A DNA stretch of 64,000 nt from Congregibacter brevis. GTDB taxonomy: Bacteria > Pseudomonadota > Gammaproteobacteria > Pseudomonadales > Halieaceae. The DNA is taken from assembly GCF_045689245.1 (NCBI RefSeq), contig NZ_CP136865.1:1674001-1738000 (forward strand), written 5' to 3'. Under the pieces are notes generated by a model, which saw only the letters and a list, made by a program, of their open reading frames with translations, was not told the DNA's origin and searched no databases. A program made the translations under genes and the position numbers. The first letter of the stretch is position 1; the number at the start of each line of letters is the position of its first letter. Positions 1 through 9,219 of this stretch are shown here, piece after piece.

Positions 1-53
1 TCGCTCGCGGGGAGTGTTACAAGCGCTTGGTCCTGGGGGCGTTTGACTCATGA
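1..53 (+). CDS. murD: UDP-N-acetylmuramoylalanine--D-glutamate ligase MurD, last codons only
   Basis: Only the last 16 codons are present, read in the frame starting at base 3; the TGA at 51-53 overlaps the ATG of ftsW at 50 as ATGA. The residues ARGECYKRLV resemble the C-terminal end of MurD, and MurD is the expected gene between mraY and ftsW in this cluster. MurD adds D-glutamate to UDP-MurNAc-L-alanine in the cytoplasm. The identification rests mostly on gene order and the tight overlap because so little sequence is visible. Confidence 0.7.
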   Translation, partial: ARGECYKRLVLGAFDS

Positions 54-1204
54 ATACCGCGCGTACAGCAGCTGTCGCCGATGTGGGTCGACTCCCGGAT
101 CTGGTGCTGCTCTCTATAGCGGTGGCGTTGTTGCTCATAGGTTTGATTGCTATCACCTCTGCATCAGTAGGTTATGCCGAGGCTACCTACGGGAACATGT
201 GGCATCACAGCTATCGCCATTTGGTGTATCTCGGCCTGGCGCTGATGAGCGGTTTTATCTGCTATCAAGTGCCGATAGAGCTCTGGTATCGCAGCGGCTG
301 GCTTCTTCTGTTGCTCTCTAGCCTGTTGCTGATTCTCGTACTCATCCCCGGGGTAGGTCGTAACGTTAATGGTAGCCAGCGATGGCTGGCGCTGGGATCT
401 ATGACTCTTCAGCCTTCAGAGTTAGCCAAGGCCGCAATGATCGTATATCTGTCCGGCTACTTGGTCCGCCAGGGTAAAGCGCTGCAAGAGAGCTGGCAGG
501 GTGTGCTGAGACCCCTAATGATTTTGGGTCTGGTCGCAGTTCTGCTTTTAGCTGAGCCGGATTTCGGTGCTGTAGTGATCATGTTTGCCACCGCTTTTGG
601 AATGTTGTTTTTGGCGGGCATGCGACTCATGCATCTGGGCCTGATTATCGCGGCTACCGGTGTTCTTGGGGCATTGCTGATTCAAGCGGCACCTTATCGT
701 CTTCAGCGCCTCATAGCCTACACAGATCCCTGGGCAGACCCCTTTGGCTCAGGTTTTCAGTTGATTCAATCGCTCATCGCCTTTGGGCGTGGTGAGTGGT
801 TCGGAGTGGGGCTGGGTAACAGCGTGCAGAAGCTCTTTTATCTCCCGGAGGCTCACACCGATTTTGTGTTTTCCATATGGGCGGAAGAAACGGGGTTTGC
901 GGGTGCATTTGTGCTTATCGCTTTGTTTCTCGCGCTCGTGCTCCGGATTTTCCATCTGGGTCGGGAGGCGCAGAAAGAGGGCCAGTTGTTCTCTGCCTAT
1001 CTATGTTTCGGCGTGTCACTCATGTTCTCGGGGCAGGCTTTTGTAAACATGGGCGTGAGCGCCGGTCTACTACCTACGAAAGGGCTGACGTTGCCCCTTA
1101 TCAGTTACGGCGGTACCAGTCTTATTACAGCCTGCGTGCTCTTAAGTATGGTGCTTCGGGTTGCTCACGAGCGGCAGCAGCCCGCGCGAGGACGTAAGCG
1201 ATGA
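50..1204 (+). CDS. ftsW: Cell division SEDS peptidoglycan glycosyltransferase FtsW
   Basis: FtsW polymerises lipid II into glycan strands at the septum together with the transpeptidase FtsI. The 384-residue protein has about ten hydrophobic segments and SEDS-family motifs. These include the periplasmic EAHTDFVF stretch at about 267-274, whose aspartate (about 271) matches the catalytic Asp known in the family, and LPTKGLTLPLISYGG at about 341-355. The start ATG lies inside the murD stop overlap, and the stop overlaps murG by four bases (ATGA), so the genes are probably translationally coupled. An alternative identity, RodA, is disfavoured by the position between murD and murG. Confidence 0.97.
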   Translation: MNTARTAAVADVGRLPDLVLLSIAVALLLIGLIAITSASVGYAEATYGNMWHHSYRHLVYLGLALMSGFICYQVPIELWYRSGWLLLLLSSLLLILVLIPGVGRNVNGSQRWLALGSMTLQPSELAKAAMIVYLSGYLVRQGKALQESWQGVLRPLMILGLVAVLLLAEPDFGAVVIMFATAFGMLFLAGMRLMHLGLIIAATGVLGALLIQAAPYRLQRLIAYTDPWADPFGSGFQLIQSLIAFGRGEWFGVGLGNSVQKLFYLPEAHTDFVFSIWAEETGFAGAFVLIALFLALVLRIFHLGREAQKEGQLFSAYLCFGVSLMFSGQAFVNMGVSAGLLPTKGLTLPLISYGGTSLITACVLLSMVLRVAHERQQPARGRKR

Positions 1205-2274
1205 CTGCGCCTCTCGCCATGATGTTGGCCGGTGGAACCGGTGGTCACGTTTATCCCGCTCTGGCGGTGGCGCTTGATCTACGTGAGCGCGGTTTTCAGC
1301 TCGCCTGGATTGGCACTCGTCGCGGGCTTGAAGCTCGAGTGGTGCCCGAGGCTGACATATCGTTCTTCCCTCTACCTATGCGAGGACTGCGGGGAAAGGG
1401 CTTTCTTCAGCAGATTTTCGCGATCTTACTGTTAGGTTTTTCGTTACTACAGTCGCTGTGGTTGATGTTGCGAATGCGTCCTGCACTAGTTGTAGGCATG
1501 GGAGGCTATGCGTCGTTTCCCGCGGCTTTGGCGGCCTGGCTGACGCGTCGCCCACTGTTGCTTCAAGAGCAGAACGCGGTGCCCGGCAGCGCGAACAAAG
1601 CGCTGGCGCGCTTTGCATCAGTTATTGCCACAGGTTTTCCAAAGGTGCTTACGCAGTATGCAAAGACGCAATATCTCGGGAATCCTGTTCGCAAGGATTT
1701 GCTCGCGGTGGCTAACCTATCGCCCTGGACTACGAGAAATGATGCTCCCCTGCGGGTGTTGGTTCTCGGGGGCAGCCTGGGTGCCCGGCCATTGAATGAA
1801 GCTGTTCCTGCTTTAGCAGCCTTGCTGGGCCCGAATTGTGAGTGGCGCCACCAGTGCGGGCCTGAGCATGCCGACAGCACGCGCTCCAGTTACGCCGCGG
1901 TGACCGATGCAAAATGGCAAGTCGAGCCCTACCTCGAGGATATGCCTGAAGCCTATGCTTGGGCGCAGCTCGTCATTTGCCGCGCAGGTGCCTTGACTGT
2001 TGCTGAGCTTGCGGTGACCGCAAGGCCTTCGATACTTATTCCACTGCCTTACGCCATCGATGATCACCAAACTGCAAACGCGCGATTTCTGGTTGATGCC
2101 GGCGCGGCGATCTTGCTGACCCAGGAGCGTATCGAGCAAGAATTGGAAGGGTCATTGCGTAAGTTGCTTGCCGATGACAGCGCGCTTGCGGCCATGTCTG
2201 TTGCTGCGGCCAAGTGTGCCCGACCTGATGCGACCAAGGCCATTGCGGATCGTGCGGAGGCTTTGACCCTATGA
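1201..2274 (+). CDS. murG: UDP-N-acetylglucosamine--lipid I GlcNAc transferase MurG
   Basis: MurG transfers GlcNAc from UDP-GlcNAc to lipid I on the inner face of the cytoplasmic membrane, making lipid II, the substrate of FtsW. The 357-residue protein starts with the glycine-rich GGTGGH loop (about 11-16) and has QEQNAVPG (about 122-129). Near residues 250-300 is the UDP-GlcNAc binding segment with RAGALTVAEL and the following DDHQTANA. Length and motif order are standard for the GT28 family. It overlaps ftsW upstream and murC downstream by four bases each. Confidence 0.98.
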   Translation: MTAPLAMMLAGGTGGHVYPALAVALDLRERGFQLAWIGTRRGLEARVVPEADISFFPLPMRGLRGKGFLQQIFAILLLGFSLLQSLWLMLRMRPALVVGMGGYASFPAALAAWLTRRPLLLQEQNAVPGSANKALARFASVIATGFPKVLTQYAKTQYLGNPVRKDLLAVANLSPWTTRNDAPLRVLVLGGSLGARPLNEAVPALAALLGPNCEWRHQCGPEHADSTRSSYAAVTDAKWQVEPYLEDMPEAYAWAQLVICRAGALTVAELAVTARPSILIPLPYAIDDHQTANARFLVDAGAAILLTQERIEQELEGSLRKLLADDSALAAMSVAAAKCARPDATKAIADRAEALTL

Positions 2275-3695
2275 CCGTGTCAGCAATGCCAGGAGCTTCC
2301 GAGATGCGTCGGGTGCGTCGGATCCACATGGTGGGTGTTGGCGGCAGTGGCATGAGCGGTATTGCTGAGGTACTCGTAAACCTGGGGTTCTCTGTCAGCG
2401 GTTCTGACCTTATGGATGGGGCGGTGACTCGCCATCTCGCAGAAATGGGCGTTGCGGTGACCATTGGACATCAGGCAGAAGCAGTCAACGATGCGGACGT
2501 CGTTGTCATCTCCAGCGCTGTGCATGGAGATAACGACGAGTTGGTCGCAGCTAAGGAGCGAAGAATTCCTGTGGTTCGTCGCGCGGAGATGCTGGCGGAG
2601 CTTATGCGGCATCGTTACGGCATTGCGGTGGCGGGCACTCACGGGAAGACCACGACCACGAGTCTTATCGCCGCTATTTTTGCCGCGGCCGATCTTGATC
2701 CAACCTTTGTGATTGGTGGGCGGGTTAATAGCACCGGTACACACGCGCAATTAGGTGCGGGCCGGTTTCTTATTGCCGAGGCCGATGAAAGCGACGCGTC
2801 GTTTCTGCACTTGCAGCCCATGGTGACCGTGGTGACGAACATTGAGGCTGATCACATGGAGACCTACGGAGGGGACTTCGCGCAGCTTCGTAAAACCTTC
2901 GTCGAGTTCTTGCACAATCTTCCCTTCTACGGTCTCGCTGTTCTCTGTGTCGATGACGCGGTGCTCGCGGAGCTGGATGCAGATCTTGGTCGCCCAATTC
3001 TAGGCTATGGATTTAGCGAGATCGCCGACTATCGCATTACGGGTCTTGAGCCCGACGGGCTGACGACACGATTCACTGTTGAGCGACCGGAAGGTCATCC
3101 AGCGCTTGCCATCTCTCTCAATATGCCCGGGGCACATAATGTCCTGAATGCCACTGCGGCTGTTGCGGTCGCGACAGATCAAGGTATCGATGATCAGGTG
3201 ATTCAGGACACGCTCGCGAATTTCGGCGGGGTAGGTCGCCGATTTAGCGTGTATGAAGAAGTGAAGCTTGGTAATCATCTTGTGACTCTGGTGGATGATT
3301 ATGGGCATCACCCAACGGAGGTGGCTGCCACTTTGGCCTCAGCACGACAGGCCTGGCCCGAGCGCCGTGTTGTGATGGTGTATCAGCCACACCGCTTTAC
3401 GCGTACGCGGGATCTTTACGACGACTTTGTAAGTGTCTTGTCCGACGCCGATTTCCTGGTGCTTTTGGAGGTGTATCCCGCTGGTGAAGAGACGATCACT
3501 GGCGCCGATAGTCGCTCCTTAGCTCGCTCCATACGACAGCGCGGGCAGCTCGATCCGCTATACGCAGCGACGGCTTCAGAGGTGCCTGCGTTGCTCATGG
3601 ATGTGCTTGAGCCGGGTGATGTATTAGTGACTCAGGGTGCTGGTGACATCGCCCGTTTGGCTGTGCAGCTTCGCGAGCCGGAGGTTCAGTTATGA
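2271..3695 (+). CDS. murC: UDP-N-acetylmuramate--L-alanine ligase MurC
   Basis: MurC is the cytoplasmic ATP-dependent ligase that adds L-alanine to UDP-MurNAc. The 474-residue protein has an N-terminal Rossmann-like UDP-binding domain with GVGGSGMSG at about 22-30, the Mur-ligase ATP loop AGTHGKTTTT at about 121-130 and a C-terminal ligase domain. The first dozen residues before the conserved RRIHMVGVGGSGM are not conserved in the family as I recall it, but this ATG makes the ATGA overlap with murG, which favours it. The stop overlaps ddlB by four bases. Confidence 0.98.
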   Translation: MTVSAMPGASEMRRVRRIHMVGVGGSGMSGIAEVLVNLGFSVSGSDLMDGAVTRHLAEMGVAVTIGHQAEAVNDADVVVISSAVHGDNDELVAAKERRIPVVRRAEMLAELMRHRYGIAVAGTHGKTTTTSLIAAIFAAADLDPTFVIGGRVNSTGTHAQLGAGRFLIAEADESDASFLHLQPMVTVVTNIEADHMETYGGDFAQLRKTFVEFLHNLPFYGLAVLCVDDAVLAELDADLGRPILGYGFSEIADYRITGLEPDGLTTRFTVERPEGHPALAISLNMPGAHNVLNATAAVAVATDQGIDDQVIQDTLANFGGVGRRFSVYEEVKLGNHLVTLVDDYGHHPTEVAATLASARQAWPERRVVMVYQPHRFTRTRDLYDDFVSVLSDADFLVLLEVYPAGEETITGADSRSLARSIRQRGQLDPLYAATASEVPALLMDVLEPGDVLVTQGAGDIARLAVQLREPEVQL

Positions 3696-4639
3696 GTGAA
3701 GTCAGCGCCTTGCGCGATCTCAACATAGCGGTGCTTTTCGGCGGAACTTCCGGTGAGCGAGAGGTCTCTCTTGCGAGCGCAGAGACTGTGCTTGGCGCTC
3801 TGCGAGAAGGGGGCTACAAGCCTCTCGCACTAGATACCGGAGAGCCAAGGTGGTGGGGACGTCTCGGCAATACGGATATTGCCTTCAATATTCAGCACGG
3901 GGTTGGTGGTGAGGATGGCAGTACTCAAGGCTTACTTCAGTGTCTTGGCATTGCGGGGACTGGAAGCAATGTTTTGGGCTCAGCGCTGGCTATGGATAAG
4001 CTCCGTAGCAAGCAGTTGTGGCGCAGTTTGGGGCTCCCGACCGCGGACTTTGCGTTGGTAAAAGCTGATACCGACGTTGACGCTCTGTTGTCTGAGTGGG
4101 GGGCGGCATTCGTCAAACCCGTCGCCGAAGGTTCCAGCTTGGGTATGACGCGAGTCAACAGCGCTGCGGCTTTTGAAGCGGCTTGTGAGTCAGCTGCAGT
4201 TTACGGAGAGAAAATTCTTGCCGAGCAATTCATAGACGGTCCTGAGTACACGGTTGCGATTCTAGGTGACCGTGCGTTACCACCGATTCGTATCGAAGCG
4301 ACGCGCGAGTTTTATGACTACGAGGCGAAGTACAAGGGCAGCAGCACGAGCTATCACGTTCCCTGTGGCTTGAGTGTGCAGGACGAGGAGCAGCTCTGCG
4401 AACTGGCCTTAAAGGCTTTTCATGCGCTGGATTGCTCCGTTTGGGGTCGTGTAGATCTCATGCGCGATGGTAGCGGCAACTTCCAGCTTCTGGAGGTAAA
4501 CACGATCCCGGGTATGACGGACCATAGTCTGGTGCCTATGGCGGCCACGGCCGGAGGCTTATCACTTCTGGAGCTCCTCGAACAAATACTGTTGCTGTCC
4601 TGGGAAACGTTCAGCAAATTGGATGGAGGAGCAGGTTGA
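3692..4639 (+). CDS. ddlB: D-alanine--D-alanine ligase DdlB
   Basis: The enzyme makes the D-Ala-D-Ala dipeptide that ends the peptidoglycan stem peptide. The 315-residue ATP-grasp protein shows the N-terminal VLFGGTSGEREVSL segment (about 14-27), HGVGGEDGSTQG (about 69-80), the EGSSLGM substrate loop near residue 145 and the metal-binding LLEVNTIPGMT near the C terminus. It overlaps murC by four bases, and its TGA shares its last base with the ATG of ftsQ. The ddlB label, rather than ddlA, is based on its place between murC and ftsQ. Confidence 0.97.
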   Translation: MSEVSALRDLNIAVLFGGTSGEREVSLASAETVLGALREGGYKPLALDTGEPRWWGRLGNTDIAFNIQHGVGGEDGSTQGLLQCLGIAGTGSNVLGSALAMDKLRSKQLWRSLGLPTADFALVKADTDVDALLSEWGAAFVKPVAEGSSLGMTRVNSAAAFEAACESAAVYGEKILAEQFIDGPEYTVAILGDRALPPIRIEATREFYDYEAKYKGSSTSYHVPCGLSVQDEEQLCELALKAFHALDCSVWGRVDLMRDGSGNFQLLEVNTIPGMTDHSLVPMAATAGGLSLLELLEQILLLSWETFSKLDGGAG

Positions 4640-5445
4640 TGGCTGCATCGCGAAGAAACTCACGCCGACGTCCGAAGCAAACTGCGAGTTCACGAGCTAA
4701 GGCGATTCTGGGAAGGCTTCAGAGTGGGGTCAGCGTTTTAGTTTCGGTCACAGCCTTATGTGTACTGGGCACCGTGATGTATTTGGGGGCTGAGGGCCTG
4801 CGCAGCCTGCCTGTTGAGCGCATCGTGGTCACCGGCAAGCTCGAGAATCTACGTCAGGAGGCACTCCGCGAGTCACTGTCTGACGAATTGGAAGATGGTT
4901 TGTTGTTCCTCGATCTGAGTGATTTGCAGAGCACTCTCGAAGATCTGCCTTGGGTGTATACCGCACAGCTTCGTCGTCGCTTTCCCGATACCTTGGAAGT
5001 GAGTGTCGTAGAGCAGCTGCCCATTGCACGCTGGGGCAATGAGGCTTTTCTGAATCATGAAGCTCGAATCATTGAAGTCAAGGATGGGGAGCGCTGGCAG
5101 GACCTTCCGGAAATCCGTGGTCCCATCGGCAGTGAAGCGCGGCTGATGAATCACTATCAGCGCTTACTTGAGCGTTTGCGGCCGCTGTCACTTACGCCCG
5201 TTGCGCTGAGTGAAGACGACTACGGACAGCTCCATGCGAGTTTGGATAACGGGCTTGAGTTGCAGCTTGGCGATCATGACTTTTCTCTTCGACTGCAGCG
5301 TTTTTTGAAGCTGTGGAGAAGTGATCTCCAGGATTCTGACCGAATCGTGCGGCGTGTAGATATGCGTTATGACGGCGGCGCAGCCGTGGCATTTGACCAG
5401 ACTCCGCAGTTGGCGGGTCTGACTGAAAACACCCAGGGTAGGTAG
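4639..5445 (+). CDS. ftsQ: Cell division protein FtsQ
   Basis: FtsQ is a bitopic divisome protein that links FtsL/FtsB to the rest of the septal machinery. The 268-residue product has a short basic cytoplasmic N terminus rich in Arg and Lys, one membrane segment at about residues 31-51, then a POTRA-like region (VERIVVTGKLENL to about residue 115) and a beta domain. A TTG three bases upstream is in frame, but the ATG at 4639, overlapping the ddlB stop as TGATG, follows GGAGGAGCAGG at good spacing and is preferred. Sequence conservation of FtsQ is low; the call is firm because of topology and position. Confidence 0.95.
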   Translation: MAASRRNSRRRPKQTASSRAKAILGRLQSGVSVLVSVTALCVLGTVMYLGAEGLRSLPVERIVVTGKLENLRQEALRESLSDELEDGLLFLDLSDLQSTLEDLPWVYTAQLRRRFPDTLEVSVVEQLPIARWGNEAFLNHEARIIEVKDGERWQDLPEIRGPIGSEARLMNHYQRLLERLRPLSLTPVALSEDDYGQLHASLDNGLELQLGDHDFSLRLQRFLKLWRSDLQDSDRIVRRVDMRYDGGAAVAFDQTPQLAGLTENTQGR

Positions 5446-5452
5446 ACAGCGA

Positions 5453-6685
5453 ATGGCAGCGGCGAAAGACAGAAGAATGATTGTCGGACTGGATATCGGA
5501 ACCTCCAAGGTGGTTGCGATCGTTGGTGAAGTGACCGCCGATGGCAGTATCGAAGTTATCGGTATTGGCTCTCATCCGTCCAAAGGCATGAAGAAAGGCG
5601 TCGTGGTCAATATTGAGTCCACGGTGCAGTCGATCCAGCGAGCTGTTGACGAAGCGGAGCTCATGGCGGGCTGCCAGATCCACTCTGTCTATGTCGGCAT
5701 TGCGGGTTCGCATATTCGCAGCTTGAACTCCCACGGCATTGTGGCGATCAAGGAGCAAGAGGTTGTTGGCCAGGATTTAGAACGCGTTATTGATGCGGCC
5801 CGCGCGGTTGCAATTCCTGCGGACCAGAAAGTTCTGCATGTGCTCCCGCAGGAGTACGTGATTGATAACCAGGAAGGCATTAAGGAGCCCCAGGGGATGT
5901 CCGGTGTACGCCTTGAAGCGAAGGTTCACCTCGTTACCTGTGCGGTAAATGCCGCTCAAAATATTGAAAAGTGTATTCGAAAATGCGGCCTTGAAGTGGA
6001 GGACATTATTCTCGAGCAGCTGGCGTCTTCCTACTCGGTGCTCACCGACGATGAGCGAGAGCTTGGTGTATGTCTGGTAGACATTGGCGGTGGTACCACG
6101 GATATCGCGATTTTTACCGAAGGCTCTATTCGTCACACCGGAGTTATACCAATTGCTGGCGACCAGGTGACCAATGACATCGCTATGGCACTGCGTACAC
6201 CGTCCCAGTATGCCGAAGAGATAAAGATTCGCTATGCCTGTGCTTTGACGCAGCTGGCCGGTGCTGATCAAACCATCAAGGTTCCCAGTGTGGGAGACCG
6301 GCCACCCAGAGACCTGTCGCGACAATCTCTGGCGGAGGTGGTTGAGCCCCGCTACGACGAACTTTTCACCTTGATTCAGGCGGAGCTTCGTCGCTCTGGT
6401 TTCGAGGACTTAATTCCGTCAGGAATCGTGCTCACTGGAGGTACCTCCAAGATGGAGGGCGCTTCTGAGCTGGCGGAGGAGATTTTTCACATGCCCGTAC
6501 GTGTGGGTTACCCGGCAAGCATTGAAGGCCTGGCGGACATCGTTCGAAACCCTATTTATTCAACGGCTGTTGGCTTGCTGCTCTATGGCAGTAGTCATGC
6601 CGGTGAGGTGCATACAGGCCGCCCTCGGACGTCGGGAGATGCCTGGTGGACCCGTGTTACGCAATGGTTTCGAGACAGTTTTTAG
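5453..6685 (+). CDS. ftsA: Cell division protein FtsA
   Basis: FtsA is the actin-like ATPase that tethers FtsZ filaments to the membrane. The 410-residue protein has the phosphate-1 loop DIGTSK (about 14-19), the second actin-fold motif DIGGGTTDIA (about 205-214), the adenosine motif GIVLTGGTSKMEG near residue 325 and a C-terminal amphipathic helix (WWTRVTQWFRDSF) that serves as the membrane-targeting sequence in the family. It begins seven bases after ftsQ. An internal 1C subdomain typical of FtsA, with TRPSQYAEEIK-like text near residue 250, is present. Confidence 0.97.
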   Translation: MAAAKDRRMIVGLDIGTSKVVAIVGEVTADGSIEVIGIGSHPSKGMKKGVVVNIESTVQSIQRAVDEAELMAGCQIHSVYVGIAGSHIRSLNSHGIVAIKEQEVVGQDLERVIDAARAVAIPADQKVLHVLPQEYVIDNQEGIKEPQGMSGVRLEAKVHLVTCAVNAAQNIEKCIRKCGLEVEDIILEQLASSYSVLTDDERELGVCLVDIGGGTTDIAIFTEGSIRHTGVIPIAGDQVTNDIAMALRTPSQYAEEIKIRYACALTQLAGADQTIKVPSVGDRPPRDLSRQSLAEVVEPRYDELFTLIQAELRRSGFEDLIPSGIVLTGGTSKMEGASELAEEIFHMPVRVGYPASIEGLADIVRNPIYSTAVGLLLYGSSHAGEVHTGRPRTSGDAWWTRVTQWFRDSF

Positions 6686-6746
6686 AACAGATTTTTTGGG
6701 GAAGGAAGGTCGCCGTCAGGTGACGTAAATAAAGGGGAAGGAAGCT

Positions 6747-7928
6747 ATGTTTGAACTCGTAGACAACGTACCGCAGAGCGCTGTCATCAAAGTGATTGGT
6801 GTAGGTGGCGGTGGTGGCAATGCCGTTAAGCACATGATCAGCAACAACGTAGAAGGCGTGGATTTTATCTGTGCCAATACAGATGCGCAGGCTCTATCAG
6901 ATGTCGAATCGCCGACGGTGCTTCAGCTCGGTGGCGAAATCACCAAGGGCTTGGGTGCTGGCGCAAATCCTGAGATCGGTCGAGCCGCTGCCATGGAAGA
7001 CAGAGAGCGTATCGCCGAGTCTCTGAGGGGCGCCGATATGGTGTTTATCACCGCTGGTATGGGTGGTGGCACAGGTACTGGAGGCGCACCGGTGGTCGCC
7101 GAAATTGCCCGGGAGATGGGTATTCTCACCGTTGCAGTGGTCACCAGACCTTTCACTTTCGAGGGTCGTAAGCGACTTTCTTTAGCGGAAGCCGGTCTTG
7201 GGGAACTTCAGCAGCATGTTGACTCTCTAATCACCATTCCGAACGAGAAACTGCTGGAGGTTTTGGGAAAAAATACCAGTCTCTTGGATGCCTTCAAAGA
7301 GGCCAATGATGTATTGTTGGGCGCGGTTCAGGGTATTGCTGACCTGATCATTCGCCCAGGCATGATTAATGTCGATTTTGCGGATGTTCGGACAGTGATG
7401 TCCGAAATGGGTATGGCCATGATGGGCACAGGAAGCTCTCGCGGCGAGAACCGGGCGCGTGAGGCAGCCGAACGCGCTATCAATAGCCCGCTGCTGGACG
7501 ACATAGATCTGGAAGGTGCACGCGGGATTCTGGTCAATATTACTGCCGGGCTTGATTTGTCGCTCGGTGAGTTCTCCGAAGTGGGCGATACCATTGAGGA
7601 GTTCGCCTCGGAAGAGGCCACCGTTGTAGTCGGGACAGTGATTGATCCCGAGCTAAACGACGAATTGAGGGTTACGGTAGTCGCTACGGGACTTGGCAAC
7701 ACAGCGTCCCGAGCAACGTTGCAGGTAGTGGAAACACCACGAGCCGCGCGAGCTGAAGAGCCGCAAAGCGAGGTTGATCCTCTATCCGCGCCCGACTACC
7801 GGGATTACGAAAAGCCGCCGGCCAGACGCGCAGCAGCGCGAGGAGGCTCGGCAGCCGCAGCGACCGCGGAAAAACTGGGAGATGACTATTTCGACATCCC
7901 GGCATTTCTGCGGCGACAGGCCGACTGA
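6747..7928 (+). CDS. ftsZ: Cell division GTPase FtsZ
   Basis: FtsZ is the tubulin homologue that assembles the Z-ring. The 393-residue protein contains GVGGGGGNAV (about 18-27), the tubulin signature GGGTGTG (about 106-112), the T7 loop region and a variable Ala/Arg-rich linker from about 325 to 375. It ends with the conserved C-terminal peptide DIPAFLRRQAD that binds FtsA and ZipA. The SD sequence GGGGAAGGAAG precedes the ATG. It is separated from ftsA by 61 bases, enough for an additional promoter, though none was clearly recognised. Confidence 0.98.
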   Translation: MFELVDNVPQSAVIKVIGVGGGGGNAVKHMISNNVEGVDFICANTDAQALSDVESPTVLQLGGEITKGLGAGANPEIGRAAAMEDRERIAESLRGADMVFITAGMGGGTGTGGAPVVAEIAREMGILTVAVVTRPFTFEGRKRLSLAEAGLGELQQHVDSLITIPNEKLLEVLGKNTSLLDAFKEANDVLLGAVQGIADLIIRPGMINVDFADVRTVMSEMGMAMMGTGSSRGENRAREAAERAINSPLLDDIDLEGARGILVNITAGLDLSLGEFSEVGDTIEEFASEEATVVVGTVIDPELNDELRVTVVATGLGNTASRATLQVVETPRAARAEEPQSEVDPLSAPDYRDYEKPPARRAAARGGSAAAATAEKLGDDYFDIPAFLRRQAD

Positions 7929-7960
7929 TCGAAACGACTGTCATCCTGTCTACGGCGTGA

Positions 7961-8001
7961 CAGGCGCTCAGGCGCCTGGCGGCACCCCTGAGTAAAAGGG
8001 G
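7961..8001 (+). repeat. Two short hairpins in the ftsZ-lpxC gap
   Basis: The first has arms CAGGCGC and GCGCCTG around a TCAG loop (7961-7978). The second has arms CCCCT and AGGGG around a seven-base loop (7985-8001). Neither is followed by a T-run, so they are not convincing intrinsic terminators. They lie just upstream of the strong lpxC ribosome-binding site GGAGG, in what would be the lpxC leader if transcription reads through from ftsZ. Confidence 0.5.
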
Positions 8002-8019
8002 CACTGACAAGGAGGTTGT

Positions 8020-8940
8020 ATGATTCGACAGCGGACGTTGCGCAACGCCATCAAGGCGACAGGCGTTGGTTTGCATACGGGAGAGAAGGTGTACCTGACT
8101 CTGGCGCCCGCGCCTGTGGACAGTGGCATCATCTTTCGTCGTGTCGATCTCGACCCGATTGTCGAGATTCACGCTAAGGCATCAAATGTGGGTGACACCA
8201 CGTTGTCGACGACCTTAGTCCATGACGGGCACCGAGTGTCCACTGTGGAGCATTTGTTGTCGGCTATGGCCGGTCTCGGTATTGATAACGCCTATGTCGA
8301 TGTCAGTGCCAGTGAAGTGCCGATCATGGATGGTAGCGCTGGACCGTTTGTTTTTCTGATCCAATCTGCGGGGATCGAAGAGCAGCCAGCGGCCAAGAAA
8401 TTCATCCGTATTAAGCGTCCGGTAACGGTAGAGGACGGAGACAAGGTAGCCAGCTTTCTTCCCTTTGATGGCTTCAAGGTCTCCTTCACTATCGATTTTG
8501 ATCATCCGGTGTTTAGAGATCGCAAGGCACATGCCGAGATCGACTTCTCCTCTACATCCTTCGTGCGTGAGATCAGTCGCGCACGAACATTCGGGTTTAT
8601 GCATGAGATTGAGTATCTCCGCTCGAAAGGTCTTGCTCGGGGTGGCAGCGTTGACAACGCGATTGTTGTTGATGAGTACCGAATCCTCAACCAGGATGGC
8701 CTCCGGTACGAGGATGAATTCGTAAAGCACAAGGTTCTCGATGCCATTGGCGACGTCTATTTGCTGGGTTACAGCTTGATTGGGGAGTTTCGCGCGCACA
8801 AGTCAGGGCACGCGTTAAACAACGCCTCTCTTCGCGCTTTAATGGAGCAAAAAGACGCGTGGGAGATGGTCACTTTTGACGATCCCGAGACGGCTCCAAT
8901 CTCTTACCTCACCGCGCCCTCAGCCCCCGCTGCTGTCTAG
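8020..8940 (+). CDS. lpxC: UDP-3-O-acyl-N-acetylglucosamine deacetylase LpxC
   Basis: LpxC is the zinc-dependent cytoplasmic deacetylase that commits UDP-GlcNAc derivatives to lipid A. The 306-residue protein carries the expected zinc ligands His78 (in VEHLLSAM), His237 and Asp241 (in HKVLDAIGD), the catalytic Glu77, and His264 in KSGHALNN. These positions are offset by one from the E. coli enzyme. The start is supported by AAGGAGG at ideal spacing. It is the usual last gene of the division cluster. Confidence 0.98.
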   Translation: MIRQRTLRNAIKATGVGLHTGEKVYLTLAPAPVDSGIIFRRVDLDPIVEIHAKASNVGDTTLSTTLVHDGHRVSTVEHLLSAMAGLGIDNAYVDVSASEVPIMDGSAGPFVFLIQSAGIEEQPAAKKFIRIKRPVTVEDGDKVASFLPFDGFKVSFTIDFDHPVFRDRKAHAEIDFSSTSFVREISRARTFGFMHEIEYLRSKGLARGGSVDNAIVVDEYRILNQDGLRYEDEFVKHKVLDAIGDVYLLGYSLIGEFRAHKSGHALNNASLRALMEQKDAWEMVTFDDPETAPISYLTAPSAPAAV

Positions 8941-9219
8941 ACTGTCCAGTGGCCTACCGATGGAATAATCGGTGTGTCTGTGGGACAATTTCGCGCCGGT
9001 TTTTTTGCTTCATTAGCGCTCGGTAAGGCTTGATTTGTGGGCGATTGGCCCCATGAATAGCCGACATACTTTTTATTTTCCCGGATGCATCACGAAGCAC
9101 GGCTTTGTGCAGCACCAGGGCATTTTCGGACTCAGGCACCAGCCGTTCCGAACGACTTGCCGGGAGCCACACACTGATGGACTGCACAGACCTATGGTCG
9201 GCAGCGGCGCAACGATTTA
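8941..9219. other. lpxC-secA intergenic region
   Basis: These 279 bases carry a small hairpin with arms ACCGAT and ATCGGT (8956-8973) without an adjacent T-run, and a separate run of seven T's near 9000 that has no stable stem directly before it. An open frame on the plus strand runs to the secA start and is listed separately. A 77-codon frame on the minus strand has a GTG start and no recognisable family. secM occupies this gap in enterics, but no SecM arrest motif is present. Confidence 0.5.

Noticed and set aside
8954..9187. A 77-codon frame on the minus strand between lpxC and secA
   Set aside because: It starts with GTG, has no ribosome-binding site or recognisable family, and does not match the DUF721/DciA protein that I first considered for this position.
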